Shown here one piece after another: positions 1 to 9,775 of a DNA stretch of 64,000 bases. The translations under genes and the position numbers were made by a program. Origin of the DNA: Hydrogenophaga sp. IBVHS1 (GTDB lineage: Bacteria > Pseudomonadota > Gammaproteobacteria > Burkholderiales > Burkholderiaceae_C); assembly GCF_002127265.1 (NCBI RefSeq), contig NZ_NFUU01000001.1, forward strand, positions 2,054,040-2,118,039, given 5' to 3'. Every line of letters starts with the position of its first letter. Position 1 is the stretch's first letter. Below the pieces are notes generated by a model, which saw nothing but the letters and a program-made list of their open reading frames with translations, had not been told where the DNA came from and did not search any database.

Positions 1-883
1 GCAACGGCGCCAGCGGCAAACGGGGATCGGGTTCACGCCCATCGGCCAGCCGCTGCAGGGCGGCCGCTCGCGAGGCTTCCAGGAAGTCGAGCATGATGGG
101 CGAGCTGTCGGCCAGCGCGTCCCGTCCGTGGTGGAACTCCGGATGCCACTGCACGCCGCGAGCGTAGGAATCGCCGCTCCAGCGAATGGCCTCCACCAGG
201 CCATCCAGCGTGGACACCGCTTCTACGACCATGCCCTTGCCGATTTCCGCTACGGCCTGGTGATGAATGCTGGTCACGCGCAACTGCGAGGCGTTCGGGT
301 ACAGGCGGGTGAGTGCCGTGCCTTGCAGAAAAGTGACATCGTGCTCGTGCTGGTCGTACAGATCGGTTTCCACATGGGCGTGCGCGGCAGGACATTGGGT
401 GGCGATGTCCTGGTACAGCGTGCCGCCGAAGGCCACGTTGAGCAACTGCGCGCCGCGACACACGCCCAGCACCGGCTTCTTCTGCGCGACAAAGGTACGC
501 AGCAGCGCCAGCTCGTAACGATCGCGAACCACATCGCCTTGCCAGCGCGGGTCGATCGGCGTCTGGCCGTACGTCTGGGGTGCCACGTCGGCGCCACCCT
601 GCAGCACCAGCGCGTCAAGCTCCTGCACCACATGCTCAACCTTCAGATGCCGCGCCGCATGCTTGCTGTCGTGGGCCACGGCCGGCACCATGAAAGCCAC
701 GGCGCCGTGTTCCATGATCCAGTGCGCGAGAGACTGTTCGATGTACTGCAGGATCTTGTTGCGAAAACCCAATTCATGAGGCACCGAATGCAGCAACCGC
801 GCCGACACACCAATGCGCAGCGGACGCTCGGTAGGCACGGGAGGCAATTTGCGCCGGGAGGAAGCGATTGCGCGATCGGGCAT
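1..883 (-). CDS. Class I glutamine amidotransferase-like hydrolase (peptidase C26, PuuD-like), 3' end cut by window
   Basis: Likely hydrolyses gamma-glutamyl amide bonds (gamma-glutamyl-GABA hydrolase type) in the cytoplasm. About 294 residues are visible from an ATG at 883; the frame is still open at the window edge, so the C-terminus is missing. The nucleophile elbow reads GVCRGAQLLN with Cys142, and a later HPEF supplies the His-Glu part of the triad. LQGGADVAP near residue 95 is typical of the C26 family. The gene starts 19 bases after the rnr stop and may be co-transcribed with it. The substrate cannot be fixed from sequence; other C26 glutaminases are possible. Confidence 0.85.
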   Translation of the reverse strand, partial: MPDRAIASSRRKLPPVPTERPLRIGVSARLLHSVPHELGFRNKILQYIEQSLAHWIMEHGAVAFMVPAVAHDSKHAARHLKVEHVVQELDALVLQGGADVAPQTYGQTPIDPRWQGDVVRDRYELALLRTFVAQKKPVLGVCRGAQLLNVAFGGTLYQDIATQCPAAHAHVETDLYDQHEHDVTFLQGTALTRLYPNASQLRVTSIHHQAVAEIGKGMVVEAVSTLDGLVEAIRWSGDSYARGVQWHPEFHHGRDALADSSPIMLDFLEASRAAALQRLADGREPDPRLPLAPL

Positions 884-902
884 GCTCGTTCGCCTTCCTC
901 GT

Positions 903-3197
903 TCAGCGACGGCTTTTGCGTGATTTGCTGGCGGGGCTGCGCGCGCCACCACGATCGGTTTTCTTGCCCGCAGCCTTGCGCACCGCAGACTTCACCTCCA
1001 GCACCGGTGCAGAGGAAGAGGCACCCTTGCGGTTGCCAGCACCTGCATCCCGGCCGCGGCGAGACTTGTCGGTGCGACCCGAAGGCGGAGGGCCCTCGCC
1101 TGCACCCGCCTGGCCGGTCTTGTCGCGCATGGCCCGCAACAGCAGTTCGTCGTCGCCACTGACCAGACGGAAGTCGATGCGCCTGCCATCCAGGTCGACA
1201 CGGCTCACCTGCACCTGCACGCGAGTGCCCAGCGCATAGCGGATGCCGGTGCGCTCGCCACGCAGTTCCTGGCGCGCTTCGTCGAACCGGAAGTACTCGC
1301 CACCCAGCTCGGTAATGTGCACCAGCCCCTCGACGTACATCGCATCCAGCGTGACGAACAAACCGAAGCTGGTGACCGAACTCACCACGCCGCTGAACTC
1401 CTCGCCGAGGTGTTCGCGCATGTACTTGCATTTGAGCCAGGCCTCCACATCGCGGCTGGCCTCATCGGCGCGGCGCTCGTTGGCGCTGCAGTGCAGGCCG
1501 GCGGCCTGCCAGGCCAGCGTGTCCACCGAGGGCTTCTTCACCACCTCGCCTACTGCAAGCGGCTTGGCGCGGCTGGCCAGGCGTTTGCTGAGCTTGGCGT
1601 GGGCCTCACCTGGCGTAGGCAGGGCCGGCAGTTCGTAGCGCTTGCGCGCCAGAATGGCCTTGATCACCCGGTGCACGAGCAAGTCCGGGTAGCGGCGGAT
1701 CGGGCTCGTGAAGTGCGTATAAGCCTCGAACGCCAGGCCGAAGTGGCCGCTGTTGATCGGCGTGTAGATGGCCTGCTGCATCGAACGCAGCAGCATGGTG
1801 TGAATCTGCTGCGCCTCCGGCCGGTCTTTGGTGGCCTTGGCGATCTGCTGAAAATCGGCGGGCTTGGGGTTGTCGCCAATGGTCTGCGAAACGCCCATGG
1901 CCTTGAGGTAGTTGCGCAGGATCTCCTGCTTCTCAGGCGTGGGCCCTTCGTGTACACGGAAGAGCCCGGTGTGCTTGCCCTCGCTGATGAAATCGGCAGA
2001 GCACACGTTGGCCGCGAGCATGGCTTCTTCAATCACCTTGTGCGCGTCGTTGCGCGTGCGCGGAATGATCTTCTCGATGCGGCCGGATTCGTCGCACACG
2101 ATCTGCGTTTCGGTGGTTTCGAAGTCCACCGCCCCGCGCTCGCCACGCGCCATCAGCAACGCTCGGTACACATCGTGCAGATTGAGCAGGTAGGGCACCA
2201 ATGCCTTGCGCTGAGCGGCTTCGGGGCCGCGCGTGTTCTGCAGGATCGCGGCCACCTCGGTGTAGGTAAAGCGCGCGTGGCTGAACATTACTGCAGGATA
2301 GAACTGATACGCGTGCACCTCGCCCTTGGCGTTCACCAGCATGTCGCACACCATGCAGAGGCGCTCCACACCGGGGTTCAGCGAACACAGGCCGTTGGAA
2401 AGCTTCTCCGGCAGCATGGGGATCACTCGGCGGGGGAAATACACCGATGTGGCGCGGTCGTATGCATCTACGTCGATCGGCGAGCCGGTCTCCACATAGT
2501 TGCTCACGTCGGCGATCGCCACCAGCAAGCGCCAGCCTTTGCCCTTGCCCACCTTGGCGGGCTCGCAATACACGGCATCGTCGAAGTCGCGCGCGTCTTC
2601 GCCGTCGATGGTCACCAGTGGCACATCCCGAAGGTCCACGCGATGCTTGTGGTCGGCTGCGCGTACATGGTCGGGCAGCGCGCGGGCCTGCGCCAAGGCA
2701 GCATCAGAAAACTCGTGCGGCACACCGTACTTGCGCACCGCAATCTCGATCTCCATGCCGGGGTCGTCGATCTCACCCAGCACTTCCTTCACACGTCCGA
2801 CCGGCTGGCCGTAAAGCGCCGGCGGCTCGGTCAGTTCGACCACCACCACCTGGCCGGGCTTGGCCGAGCCGGTGGCCCCTTTGGGAATCAACACGTCCTG
2901 GCCGTAGCGTTTGTCCTCGGGTGCCACGAGCCAGACGCCACTCTCTTGAAGAAGACGTCCGATGATGGGTGAATCGGACCGTTCAACGATCTCGGTCACG
3001 CGGCCTTCGGGCCGCCCCTTGCGGTCCAGCCGCACGATGCGCGCCTTGACGCGATCCTTGTGCAAAACCGCCCGCATTTCATTGGACGGGAGGTAGATAT
3101 CGGCTTGTCCATCGTCGCGGATCACAAATCCATGTCCGTCGCGATGACCGGAGACAACACCTTCGTATTCGGCCAACAGGCTGCTTTTTTCGTTCAC
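903..3197 (-). CDS. rnr: Ribonuclease R
   Basis: Processive 3'-5' exoribonuclease that degrades structured RNA. The 764-residue protein has N-terminal cold-shock/OB regions, a central RNB catalytic domain with the Asp-rich stretch DGEDARDFDDAVY, an S1 domain (GVVSSVTSFGLFVTLD) and a Lys/Arg-rich tail, the usual RNase R layout. I chose the GTG at 3197 (VNEKSSLLAEYEG) because any further extension would run backwards through tRNA-Leu. Only 34 bases separate this start from the divergent tRNA, so transcription probably comes from within or beyond the tRNA, possibly by read-through from rimO. Confidence 0.95.
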   Translation of the reverse strand: MNEKSSLLAEYEGVVSGHRDGHGFVIRDDGQADIYLPSNEMRAVLHKDRVKARIVRLDRKGRPEGRVTEIVERSDSPIIGRLLQESGVWLVAPEDKRYGQDVLIPKGATGSAKPGQVVVVELTEPPALYGQPVGRVKEVLGEIDDPGMEIEIAVRKYGVPHEFSDAALAQARALPDHVRAADHKHRVDLRDVPLVTIDGEDARDFDDAVYCEPAKVGKGKGWRLLVAIADVSNYVETGSPIDVDAYDRATSVYFPRRVIPMLPEKLSNGLCSLNPGVERLCMVCDMLVNAKGEVHAYQFYPAVMFSHARFTYTEVAAILQNTRGPEAAQRKALVPYLLNLHDVYRALLMARGERGAVDFETTETQIVCDESGRIEKIIPRTRNDAHKVIEEAMLAANVCSADFISEGKHTGLFRVHEGPTPEKQEILRNYLKAMGVSQTIGDNPKPADFQQIAKATKDRPEAQQIHTMLLRSMQQAIYTPINSGHFGLAFEAYTHFTSPIRRYPDLLVHRVIKAILARKRYELPALPTPGEAHAKLSKRLASRAKPLAVGEVVKKPSVDTLAWQAAGLHCSANERRADEASRDVEAWLKCKYMREHLGEEFSGVVSSVTSFGLFVTLDAMYVEGLVHITELGGEYFRFDEARQELRGERTGIRYALGTRVQVQVSRVDLDGRRIDFRLVSGDDELLLRAMRDKTGQAGAGEGPPPSGRTDKSRRGRDAGAGNRKGASSSAPVLEVKSAVRKAAGKKTDRGGARSPASKSRKSRR

Positions 3198-3208
3198 TTT
3201 TGCTCTGC

Positions 3209-3214
3209 TATAAT
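3209..3214 (+). promoter_or_regulatory. -10 box for tRNA-Leu
   Basis: Perfect TATAAT located 17 bases before the mature tRNA-Leu 5' end. No convincing -35 hexamer is visible; the upstream bases are a T-run at the start of rnr. Confidence 0.6.
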
Positions 3215-3231
3215 TTCGTTTTTCCTGAAAT

Positions 3232-3316
<85 letters not shown>

Positions 3317-3324
3317 ATCATAAG

Positions 3325-3360
3325 GGCCAGCAAACGCAAGTTTGCTGGCCTTTTCCTTTT
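3325..3360 (+). terminator. Intrinsic terminator of tRNA-Leu
   Basis: An 11-bp perfect stem (GGCCAGCAAAC / GTTTGCTGGCC) with a GCAA loop is followed by TTTTCCTTTT. It lies 9 bases after the tRNA CCA. The opposite strand lacks a T-run, so it should terminate mainly rightward transcription. Confidence 0.9.
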
Positions 3361-3371
3361 GTGACGTGCCG

Positions 3372-4757
3372 TCAAATCGGCACTGCCAACAGGTCATGGC
3401 CTTGCGCAGCCACAACACGTGCCTTGGTGAATTCACCGACCTTCAAGGTCTTGCTGATCTTCTCCGGCGGCAACAGGCGCACCACGCCATCGATCTCCGG
3501 CGCGTCCGCATAGCTGCGGCCCACCCCGCCCTTCTTGCCCATGCCGGGCGCAGCATCCACAAGCACCTGCATGGTGGCGCCCACGCGCTGCTGAAGCTTG
3601 TCCGATGAAACGTTTTCAGCGACCGCCATGAAGCGCGCGCGACGTTCTTCGCGCAGTGCATCGGGCACCGCGTCGGGCAACGCATTCGCCGTTGCACCCG
3701 GCACCGGCGAGTAGGCAAAACATCCCGCACGATCAATGCGCGCCTCACGCAAGAACTCAAGCAGGTGATCGAACTCGGCCTCGGTCTCTCCTGGAAAACC
3801 GGCGATGAAGGTGCTGCGCACCACGATCTCGGGACACAGCTCGCGCCAGCGCGCAATGCGCTCCAGGTTCCTCTCACCGCTTGCAGGACGCTTCATGCGG
3901 CGCAACACATCGGGGTGGCTGTGCTGGAGCGGAACGTCCAGGTACGGCAGACACAGGCCTTCGGCCATGAGCGGGATGATGTCGTCCACATGGGGATAGG
4001 GATACACGTAGTGCAAGCGCACCCAGGCGCCATAGCCTTTCGCGAGCTCCCCGAGCGAGCGCACCAGATCGAACATGCGCGTCTTCACGGGTTTGCCGTC
4101 CCAGAAACCGGTGCGGTACTTCACGTCGACGCCGTAGGCCGAGGTGTCCTGGCTGACCACCAGCAACTCCTTCACACCGGCCTCGAACAGCTTGCGAGCC
4201 TCGGTCAGCACGTCGCCAATCGGCCGGCTCACCAGGTCGCCACGCATCGACGGGATGATGCAGAAGGTGCATCGGTGGTTGCAACCTTCGCTGATCTTGA
4301 GGTAGGCGTAGTGGCGTGGTGTGAGTTTGATGCCCTGCGGCGGCACAAGATCCACAAAAGGATCGTGAGGTTTGGGCAGGTGCTCGTGCACCGCACTCAT
4401 CACCTCGTGTGTGGCATGCGGGCCAGTCACGGCAAGCACGCTGGGGTGCATCTGGCGCACCAGGTTGCCACCGCCCTCGCCTTCTCGAGCGCCAAGGCAA
4501 CCAGTGACGATGACCTTGCCGTTCTCGGCCAGGGCTTCACCAATGGTGTCCAGGCTCTCGCGAACGGCGTCGTCGATGAAGCCGCAGGTGTTGACGATCA
4601 CCAGATCGGCGCCCGCAAACGTTTTGGAAGTCTGGTAGCCCTCGGCGCTGAGCTGCGTGAGGATGAGTTCGGAATCGGTCAGCGCCTTGGGGCAACCCAG
4701 GCTGACAAAACCGACTTTAGGGGCCGCCTTGGGCGGCGGTGCAAGCGTTTCTGACAT
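3372..4757 (-). CDS. rimO: Ribosomal protein uS12 methylthiotransferase RimO
   Basis: Radical-SAM enzyme that adds a methylthio group to the conserved aspartate of ribosomal protein uS12. The 461 residues match the family length. The N-terminal UPF0004 domain has its three cluster cysteines (LGCPK, NTCGF, TGCLG), the radical-SAM core has CNHRCTFC (CxxxCxxC), and a TRAM-like domain ends the protein. [14 protein letters not shown] leads straight into the conserved [16 protein letters not shown], which supports this start. phaR lies 44 bases upstream on the same strand. Confidence 0.95.
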   Translation of the reverse strand: MSETLAPPPKAAPKVGFVSLGCPKALTDSELILTQLSAEGYQTSKTFAGADLVIVNTCGFIDDAVRESLDTIGEALAENGKVIVTGCLGAREGEGGGNLVRQMHPSVLAVTGPHATHEVMSAVHEHLPKPHDPFVDLVPPQGIKLTPRHYAYLKISEGCNHRCTFCIIPSMRGDLVSRPIGDVLTEARKLFEAGVKELLVVSQDTSAYGVDVKYRTGFWDGKPVKTRMFDLVRSLGELAKGYGAWVRLHYVYPYPHVDDIIPLMAEGLCLPYLDVPLQHSHPDVLRRMKRPASGERNLERIARWRELCPEIVVRSTFIAGFPGETEAEFDHLLEFLREARIDRAGCFAYSPVPGATANALPDAVPDALREERRARFMAVAENVSSDKLQQRVGATMQVLVDAAPGMGKKGGVGRSYADAPEIDGVVRLLPPEKISKTLKVGEFTKARVVAAQGHDLLAVPI

Positions 4758-4801
4758 GCCCGATTGTCTCAGACCTGCCCGAAGCCCGCCGAGGCCCGCG
4801 A

Positions 4802-5344
4802 CTAGCGCTTGAGTCCGAGCGCAGCCAGCATCTGTTCGCTGTTCTTCTGCATCTGCTCCTGCATTTGCGTGAAGGCGCTGCGGGACTGTTCGAGATAGGT
4901 GCCCATCATTCCCTGCATCATGGGCGACTGGACGTTCATGAACTGCTTCCAGGCCTCAGGATTGACGCTGGAGGACTGCTCGGTCATCTTGTGCTGCAGA
5001 TCCATGAAGATCTGCACGTTCTTCTCCAGGTAGGCGCCCATGAAGTCCTGCATGGCGTGTCCGTAGAAACGAATGATGTTGGCCAGCACCTGCTCGGTAA
5101 AGATCGGCACGCCCGCTGTCTCTTCTTCCAGAATGATCTGCAGCAGGATGCTGCGCGTCAGGTCGTCGTTGGTCTTGGCATCGCGCACAACGAACAGCTC
5201 GTTGTCCATCACCAGCGCCTTCACCTCGGCCAGCGTGATGTACGACGAAGTGTCGGTGTCGTACAGACGCCGGTTCGGGTACTTCTTGATCACGCGCACG
5301 GCGGGAGCTCGCTCACCGCCGCTGTCGGCCTTGGTTTTTTGCAC
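4802..5344 (-). CDS. phaR: Polyhydroxyalkanoate synthesis repressor PhaR
   Basis: DNA- and PHA-binding repressor that adjusts granule-associated protein expression to polymer content. The N-terminal PHB/PHA accumulation regulator domain shows the hallmark [21 protein letters not shown], and the C-terminal half is rich in Met and Gln ([16 protein letters not shown]), as in family members. A GTG start at 5344 gives 180 residues. An in-frame ATG at 5407 would add 21 residues unlike the family N-terminus, so the start is moderately certain. bdhA in the same window also points to PHB metabolism. Confidence 0.9.
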   Translation of the reverse strand: MQKTKADSGGERAPAVRVIKKYPNRRLYDTDTSSYITLAEVKALVMDNELFVVRDAKTNDDLTRSILLQIILEEETAGVPIFTEQVLANIIRFYGHAMQDFMGAYLEKNVQIFMDLQHKMTEQSSSVNPEAWKQFMNVQSPMMQGMMGTYLEQSRSAFTQMQEQMQKNSEQMLAALGLKR

Positions 5345-5470
5345 TGCAGGACTTTCTGGAAGGAGCGGGCCGGATCGCCCACCGTCTGCTCGGAGGATAC
5401 GGCACATTCTAAAAACCCGATTGCCACGGGCGAGCATGGGTTTTCCCTGTGCACAGGGCGAGGCCAGGGC

Positions 5471-5498
5471 AAAAAAAAGCCCAGCGGTGATGCCGGGC
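5471..5498 (-). terminator. Intrinsic terminator of tRNA-Val(GAC)
   Basis: Read on the minus strand, GCCCGGC-ATCACC-GCTGGGC (7 bp with one G-U) is followed by eight Ts. It lies 40 bases beyond the tRNA CCA end. Confidence 0.85.
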
Positions 5499-5537
5499 GT
5501 TTCCGAGGGATGACCTCATCGAGAAGAAGAATCGGAT

Positions 5538-5614
5538 TGGTAGGCGCGATTGGACTCGAACCAACGACCCCCACCATGTCAAGGTGGTGCTCTAACCAGC
5601 TGAGCTACGCGCCT
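5538..5614 (-). tRNA. tRNA-Val (anticodon GAC)
   Basis: A 77-nt tRNA with encoded CCA on the minus strand. The acceptor AGGCGCG pairs with CGCGCCT, the D-arm is GCTCAGCTGGTTAGAGC, the anticodon arm is CCACC-TTGACAT-GGTGG with GAC, and the T-arm contains GGTTCGAGTCC. Confidence 0.97.
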
Positions 5615-5635
5615 ACAAACGATTCGAAGCCTCGC

Positions 5636-5641
5636 AGTATA
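5636..5641 (-). promoter_or_regulatory. -10 box for tRNA-Val(GAC)
   Basis: TATACT on the minus strand about 22 bases before the mature tRNA, in the 41-base gap after the relA stop. The -35 is weak. Confidence 0.45.
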
Positions 5642-5655
5642 GCAGTTAGAAAAGC

Positions 5656-7968
5656 TTACTTGCGTCGAACCACGCGCACGCCAGCAACATCCCCCACCAC
5701 CGACATGGCGCGTGCCACCTGCCGGGCATCGGGAACCTCGATCGTGAATGTCATCCAGGCGATGCCCTTGACCGATTGGGTCTGCACGCCAATGACGTTC
5801 ATCTTCTCACGCGCAAACACATCGGAAATGTCGCGCAGCAAGCCCTGGCGATCAAGCGCCTCGATGGCCACGTCGACTGGATAGACGGATGGTTGCGCGT
5901 CACGCCCGCCTGCGGTCTGGCCACCCCATTGCACCTCGATCACACGATCGGGATTCTTGCGCTGGAGGTGGGCGAAGTCGGTGCAGTCGCTGCGGTGGAT
6001 GCTCACACCTTTGCCGCGGGTGACGAAGCCACCGATCTCATCGGGCGGGGCCGGCTTGCAACACCTGGCGAGCTGTGTCATGAGCGATTCCACGCCCACC
6101 ACCAGCACACCGCCACCCGTCTGCGCTGCCGATTTGCGCGGCTTTCTCAGCCAGACCGGCACTTCCGAGGGCGCCTCCGGCTCGGGCGGGCGAAGGTGCA
6201 CCTCGATCGCCCGCAGAGAGAGCTCGTCCTTGCCGACCTGTTCAAACAGTTCCTGCGCGGAGGAGAGACCCAGCGCCGTGGCCAGGTCGTCGTGCTTGAG
6301 CGCCGTCTTGCCCTCTCGCTGCAGCAACTTCTCTACCGACTCACGCCCGCGCGCTACCGTCTCCTCCATGGCCTGCGCGTTGAACCAGGCGCGCACCTTG
6401 CTCTTGGCTCGGTGGCTGACCAGATAGCCCAGCTCGGCATTGAGCCAGTCACGCGATGGCCCGCCCTCCTTGGCCGCCGTGATCTCCACCGTCTGACCGT
6501 TCTGCAACGGGGTGTTGAGCGTCACCATGGCGCCATCAACCCGCGCACCCCGGCAGCGGTGACCCAGATCGGTGTGCACGGTGTACGCGAAGTCCACGGC
6601 GGTTGCGCCCTGGGGCAGTTCGACGATGGCCGCGTCGGGCGTGAGCACGTAGATGCGGTCCTCAAACAGCCCAGGCGCCGCACCACTCAGGTCTCGCTCC
6701 CAGGCCAGCAGCTGGCGCAGAACCGCGATCTTGGCGTCGTATTCCGAGCTGGCCGACACCCCCGCGTAGCCCTTGGTTCCTGCCTCCTTGTAGGCCCAGT
6801 GCGCGGCCACTCCGTGCTCGGCGTGGTCGTGCATGGCGCGGGTGCGGATCTGGATCTCGAACGCTTTGCCCTGGTCGTCGCGCACCACCGTATGCAACGA
6901 CTGGTAGCCGTTGGCCTTGGGCTTGGCGATGTAGTCATCGAACTCGTCGGGCAGCGGGGAAAACTTCGAGTGCACGTGCGCCAGCACGGCGTAGCAATCT
7001 GCCACTTCGGGCACCACCACCCGCAAGGCCCTGATGTCGAAAACCTGTTCGAAGTCGAGCGACTTTCCACGCATCTTCTTGACGATGCTGTAGATGTGTT
7101 TGGGCCGACCCTGCACCGAGGCCTGCACGCCCTGGTGAAGCAGATCTTCCTCCAGCCGCTGCCGCACCTGCTCCACATGGGCTTCACGTTCGGCGCGCTT
7201 TTCATCCAGCAGGCGCGCCACTTCCTTGTAGGTGTGGGGCTCAAGGAAACGGAAGGCCAGGTCTTCCATTTCCCACTTGATCTGCCAGATCCCCAGCCGG
7301 TTGGCCAGCGGTGCGAACACATGCAGTGACTCACTGGCCAGAGCATCACCGGGCTCACCCTTGCAGGCAGCGAAGTAGCGCAGTGTCTGCAGGCGCGAAG
7401 CCAGGCGCAGCATGACCACGCGCAAATCGCGCGAAAAGGCCAACAGCATCTTGCGCACGTTTTCCGTCTGGCTCGCCGCGAGCTCGGAGACCAGCGTCTT
7501 GCCAGGCGCCGTCATGGGCAGGTCCTGCTCCTGAGCTGCCAGCCGTTCCACTTCCTTCTTGGCCTGCACTTCCGCGTGCTTGAGGCGCGCCTGGCGCTGC
7601 AACTGCACCAGTTTGGTGGTCTCCACCGCCAGCGCGGCGAAATTTTCGCCAAACGCTTTGGCAATCACTTCCTGTGGTCTGTTCAGATGCTGGCAGGCGT
7701 ACACGAGGTAGGAGGCGGCCTGCATGGCCTCGGAGCCACCAATCTCGCCGAGCACGCCCGCCACCGCATCGGCATGAGCAAGGATGTTTTCGCCGGTGTC
7801 GAGCTGCGCTTCTGCGAGCAGAGGCTCGGCAAAAGCGCGCGCACGCGCCAGTGCGTGGGCCTGTTTGGGCAGGCTGTCGGAAGTGGCGGCCACGATGGCC
7901 GATGGCACCACCGGCAACGAGAGCGTATCCGGGGCTTCGGGCTGGTTCAGTACTGCGGATCGTTTCAT
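5656..7968 (-). CDS. relA: RelA-type (p)ppGpp synthetase with degenerate hydrolase domain
   Basis: Makes the stringent-response alarmone on the ribosome. The 770 residues hold a pseudo-HD domain (about 40-200), a synthetase domain (about 235-365), a TGS domain (about 430-490), a conserved zinc-finger-like region with CC (LARCCKPAPPDEIGGF) and a C-terminal ACT domain. The HD metal ligands are missing (YACQHLNRP where active hydrolases have HDxxED), and the synthetase motif is EFDD at 342-345, the acidic EXDD form of monofunctional RelA rather than RXKD of bifunctional Rel/SpoT. The ATG at 7968 follows GGGAC. An alpha/beta hydrolase gene lies 19 bases upstream. Confidence 0.92.
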   Translation of the reverse strand: MKRSAVLNQPEAPDTLSLPVVPSAIVAATSDSLPKQAHALARARAFAEPLLAEAQLDTGENILAHADAVAGVLGEIGGSEAMQAASYLVYACQHLNRPQEVIAKAFGENFAALAVETTKLVQLQRQARLKHAEVQAKKEVERLAAQEQDLPMTAPGKTLVSELAASQTENVRKMLLAFSRDLRVVMLRLASRLQTLRYFAACKGEPGDALASESLHVFAPLANRLGIWQIKWEMEDLAFRFLEPHTYKEVARLLDEKRAEREAHVEQVRQRLEEDLLHQGVQASVQGRPKHIYSIVKKMRGKSLDFEQVFDIRALRVVVPEVADCYAVLAHVHSKFSPLPDEFDDYIAKPKANGYQSLHTVVRDDQGKAFEIQIRTRAMHDHAEHGVAAHWAYKEAGTKGYAGVSASSEYDAKIAVLRQLLAWERDLSGAAPGLFEDRIYVLTPDAAIVELPQGATAVDFAYTVHTDLGHRCRGARVDGAMVTLNTPLQNGQTVEITAAKEGGPSRDWLNAELGYLVSHRAKSKVRAWFNAQAMEETVARGRESVEKLLQREGKTALKHDDLATALGLSSAQELFEQVGKDELSLRAIEVHLRPPEPEAPSEVPVWLRKPRKSAAQTGGGVLVVGVESLMTQLARCCKPAPPDEIGGFVTRGKGVSIHRSDCTDFAHLQRKNPDRVIEVQWGGQTAGGRDAQPSVYPVDVAIEALDRQGLLRDISDVFAREKMNVIGVQTQSVKGIAWMTFTIEVPDARQVARAMSVVGDVAGVRVVRRK

Positions 7969-7987
7969 GACAGTCCCGTCGCCGTCA

Positions 7988-8908
7988 TCAAGCGGCCCAC
8001 AGAAAGGCCTCGATGGTTGCCACCTGTTCCTGCGCGACCAGCGTCGGCGCATGCCCCACGCCTTCAAAGGCGACGCATTCCGCTCTGGGGCCTCGGCGCC
8101 CCATCTCGGCGGCCGTGGCTTCGGTCAACAGATCCGACTGACGCCCGCGCAACAAAAGGGTTCGCGCGGTGATCGCGTCGTACAGAGCCCAGAGGGCGGT
8201 CTCGCCATCGCGCACCATCTGATGCGCCTGCGCCTGGTCGGGCATGTTGACCAGCGCCTTCACGGGCAGGGCAAGGGCGGGGTCGTAGTGCAACCACCAG
8301 CGGCCTTCACGCTCCCTGAGCATGGGAAGCGAAAGAGCACGCCATTGCTCGGCGGAATGGGGGCCGAAAGTGGAGGAAATCGAAGCCAGGTATTCGACGG
8401 CGGCGTCCTCATTGTCGAACGACGGGTTTTGCCCCAGATAGGTGCCGATCCTCTGCAATGCTTCCCACTGGACCACAGGCCCCACGTCGTTCAGCACCAG
8501 CCGGCGGATGGCCAGCCCAGGCTGCGCTGCCAGAGCCATGCCGATCAGGCCACCCATGCTGGTGCCCACCCAATCAATCACGAGGCCGGGGGTTTCTGCG
8601 CGCAGCTTCATGAGCAACGTCGCGAGGTCGGCGGCATACGTGGGAATCTGGTAACCCATGGGATCGGACAGCCAGTCGCTCTGGCCTCGCCCAGCCACGT
8701 CCACCGCGATCACCCGGGCGCGTTCGGAGAGCGCTCGAGCCAGGGTGTCGAAGTCGCGGCCCTGACGCCCGAGCCCATGCACACAGATCACCGCGTGGTC
8801 TGCATTTCCCGACCTGCAGGCCCAGTCCCAGTAGGCCATTCGGCGGGGCGCGCCGGTACTGGCGGCAGGTGCACCGACATCGAGATACTGCAGGGATGGT
8901 TCTTGCAT
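7988..8908 (-). CDS. Alpha/beta-fold hydrolase
   Basis: A 306-residue cytoplasmic serine hydrolase of unknown substrate. HGLGRQGRDFDTLARAL is the oxyanion-loop region, GTSMGGLIG holds the nucleophile serine, and VGHAPTL near the end carries the catalytic histidine. The ATG at 8908 gives MQEPSLQYLDVG; an in-frame TTG at 8962 would add 18 residues. It is divergent from bdhA (77 bases between starts), so a role in hydroxyalkanoate or ester turnover is plausible but unproven. The stop is 19 bases before relA, suggesting co-transcription. Confidence 0.8.
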   Translation of the reverse strand: MQEPSLQYLDVGAPAASTGAPRRMAYWDWACRSGNADHAVICVHGLGRQGRDFDTLARALSERARVIAVDVAGRGQSDWLSDPMGYQIPTYAADLATLLMKLRAETPGLVIDWVGTSMGGLIGMALAAQPGLAIRRLVLNDVGPVVQWEALQRIGTYLGQNPSFDNEDAAVEYLASISSTFGPHSAEQWRALSLPMLREREGRWWLHYDPALALPVKALVNMPDQAQAHQMVRDGETALWALYDAITARTLLLRGRQSDLLTEATAAEMGRRGPRAECVAFEGVGHAPTLVAQEQVATIEAFLWAA

Positions 8909-8985
8909 GGGGAGAGGTGGCCGAAGGCCTCCGTGATAATGCTTCAAGCGCTTTTCAACCAATCGTAATGGAACTGGAGTACCTC

Positions 8986-9756
8986 ATGCTTGCCAACAAG
9001 ACTGCCCTTGTCACCGGCTCCACCAGCGGCATCGGGCTGGGCATCGCCAAGGCCCTGGCGCGCCAGGGCGCAAACATCGTTCTGAATGGATTCGGTGATG
9101 TCGAAGGTCCCAAGGCAGAGATCGCCGCACTGGGCGCCAAGGTGGCCTACCACGGCGCCGACATGAGCAAACCCGCCGAGATCGAGGCCATGATGGCGTT
9201 CGCGGCAGCCACATTCGGGCAGGTGGACATACTGGTCAACAACGCGGGCATTCAGCACGTCGCCCGGGTGGAGAATTTCCCCGTCGAGCGCTGGGACGCC
9301 ATCATCGCCATCAACCTCACCAGCGCTTTCCTGGCCAGCCGCCTGGCGCTGCCGGCCATGCAAAAGGCCGATTGGGGTCGCATCATCAACGTGGCTTCAG
9401 TGCATGGTCTGGTGGGCTCTGCCGAGAAGTCGGCCTATGTAGCCGCCAAGCACGGCATCCTGGGCCTGACCAAGGTCACGGCGCTGGAAAACGCCACCTC
9501 CGGGGTCACCTGCAATGCAATCTGCCCCGGCTGGGTGCTGACACCCCTGGTGCAGAAACAGGTGGACGCCAAGGCGGCCGCGCTGGGGCTGTCCAACAAA
9601 GAAGCGACCAACCAGCTGCTGGGCGAGAAGGAGCCTTCCATGCAGTTCACCACGCCCGAGGAACTGGGCGAGCTCGCTGTGTTCTTCTGCTCCCCTGCGG
9701 CCAACAACGTGCGTGGGGTGGCGTGGAACATGGACGGCGGCTGGGCCGCCCAGTGA
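8986..9756 (+). CDS. bdhA: 3-hydroxybutyrate dehydrogenase (SDR family)
   Basis: NAD-dependent oxidation of D-3-hydroxybutyrate to acetoacetate, a step in PHB breakdown. The 256-residue classical SDR has the cofactor motif TGSTSGIGLG, the NNAG motif (LVNNAGIQHV) and the catalytic YVAAK preceded by SVHGLVGSAEKSA. The C-terminal LLGEKEPSMQFTTPEE is typical of bacterial BDH. The ATG at 8986 follows GGAG at suitable spacing. Together with phaR it supports an active polyhydroxybutyrate cycle. Confidence 0.9.
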   Translation: MLANKTALVTGSTSGIGLGIAKALARQGANIVLNGFGDVEGPKAEIAALGAKVAYHGADMSKPAEIEAMMAFAAATFGQVDILVNNAGIQHVARVENFPVERWDAIIAINLTSAFLASRLALPAMQKADWGRIINVASVHGLVGSAEKSAYVAAKHGILGLTKVTALENATSGVTCNAICPGWVLTPLVQKQVDAKAAALGLSNKEATNQLLGEKEPSMQFTTPEELGELAVFFCSPAANNVRGVAWNMDGGWAAQ

Positions 9757-9775
9757 AGCCTTCCGTTCGCGTTGG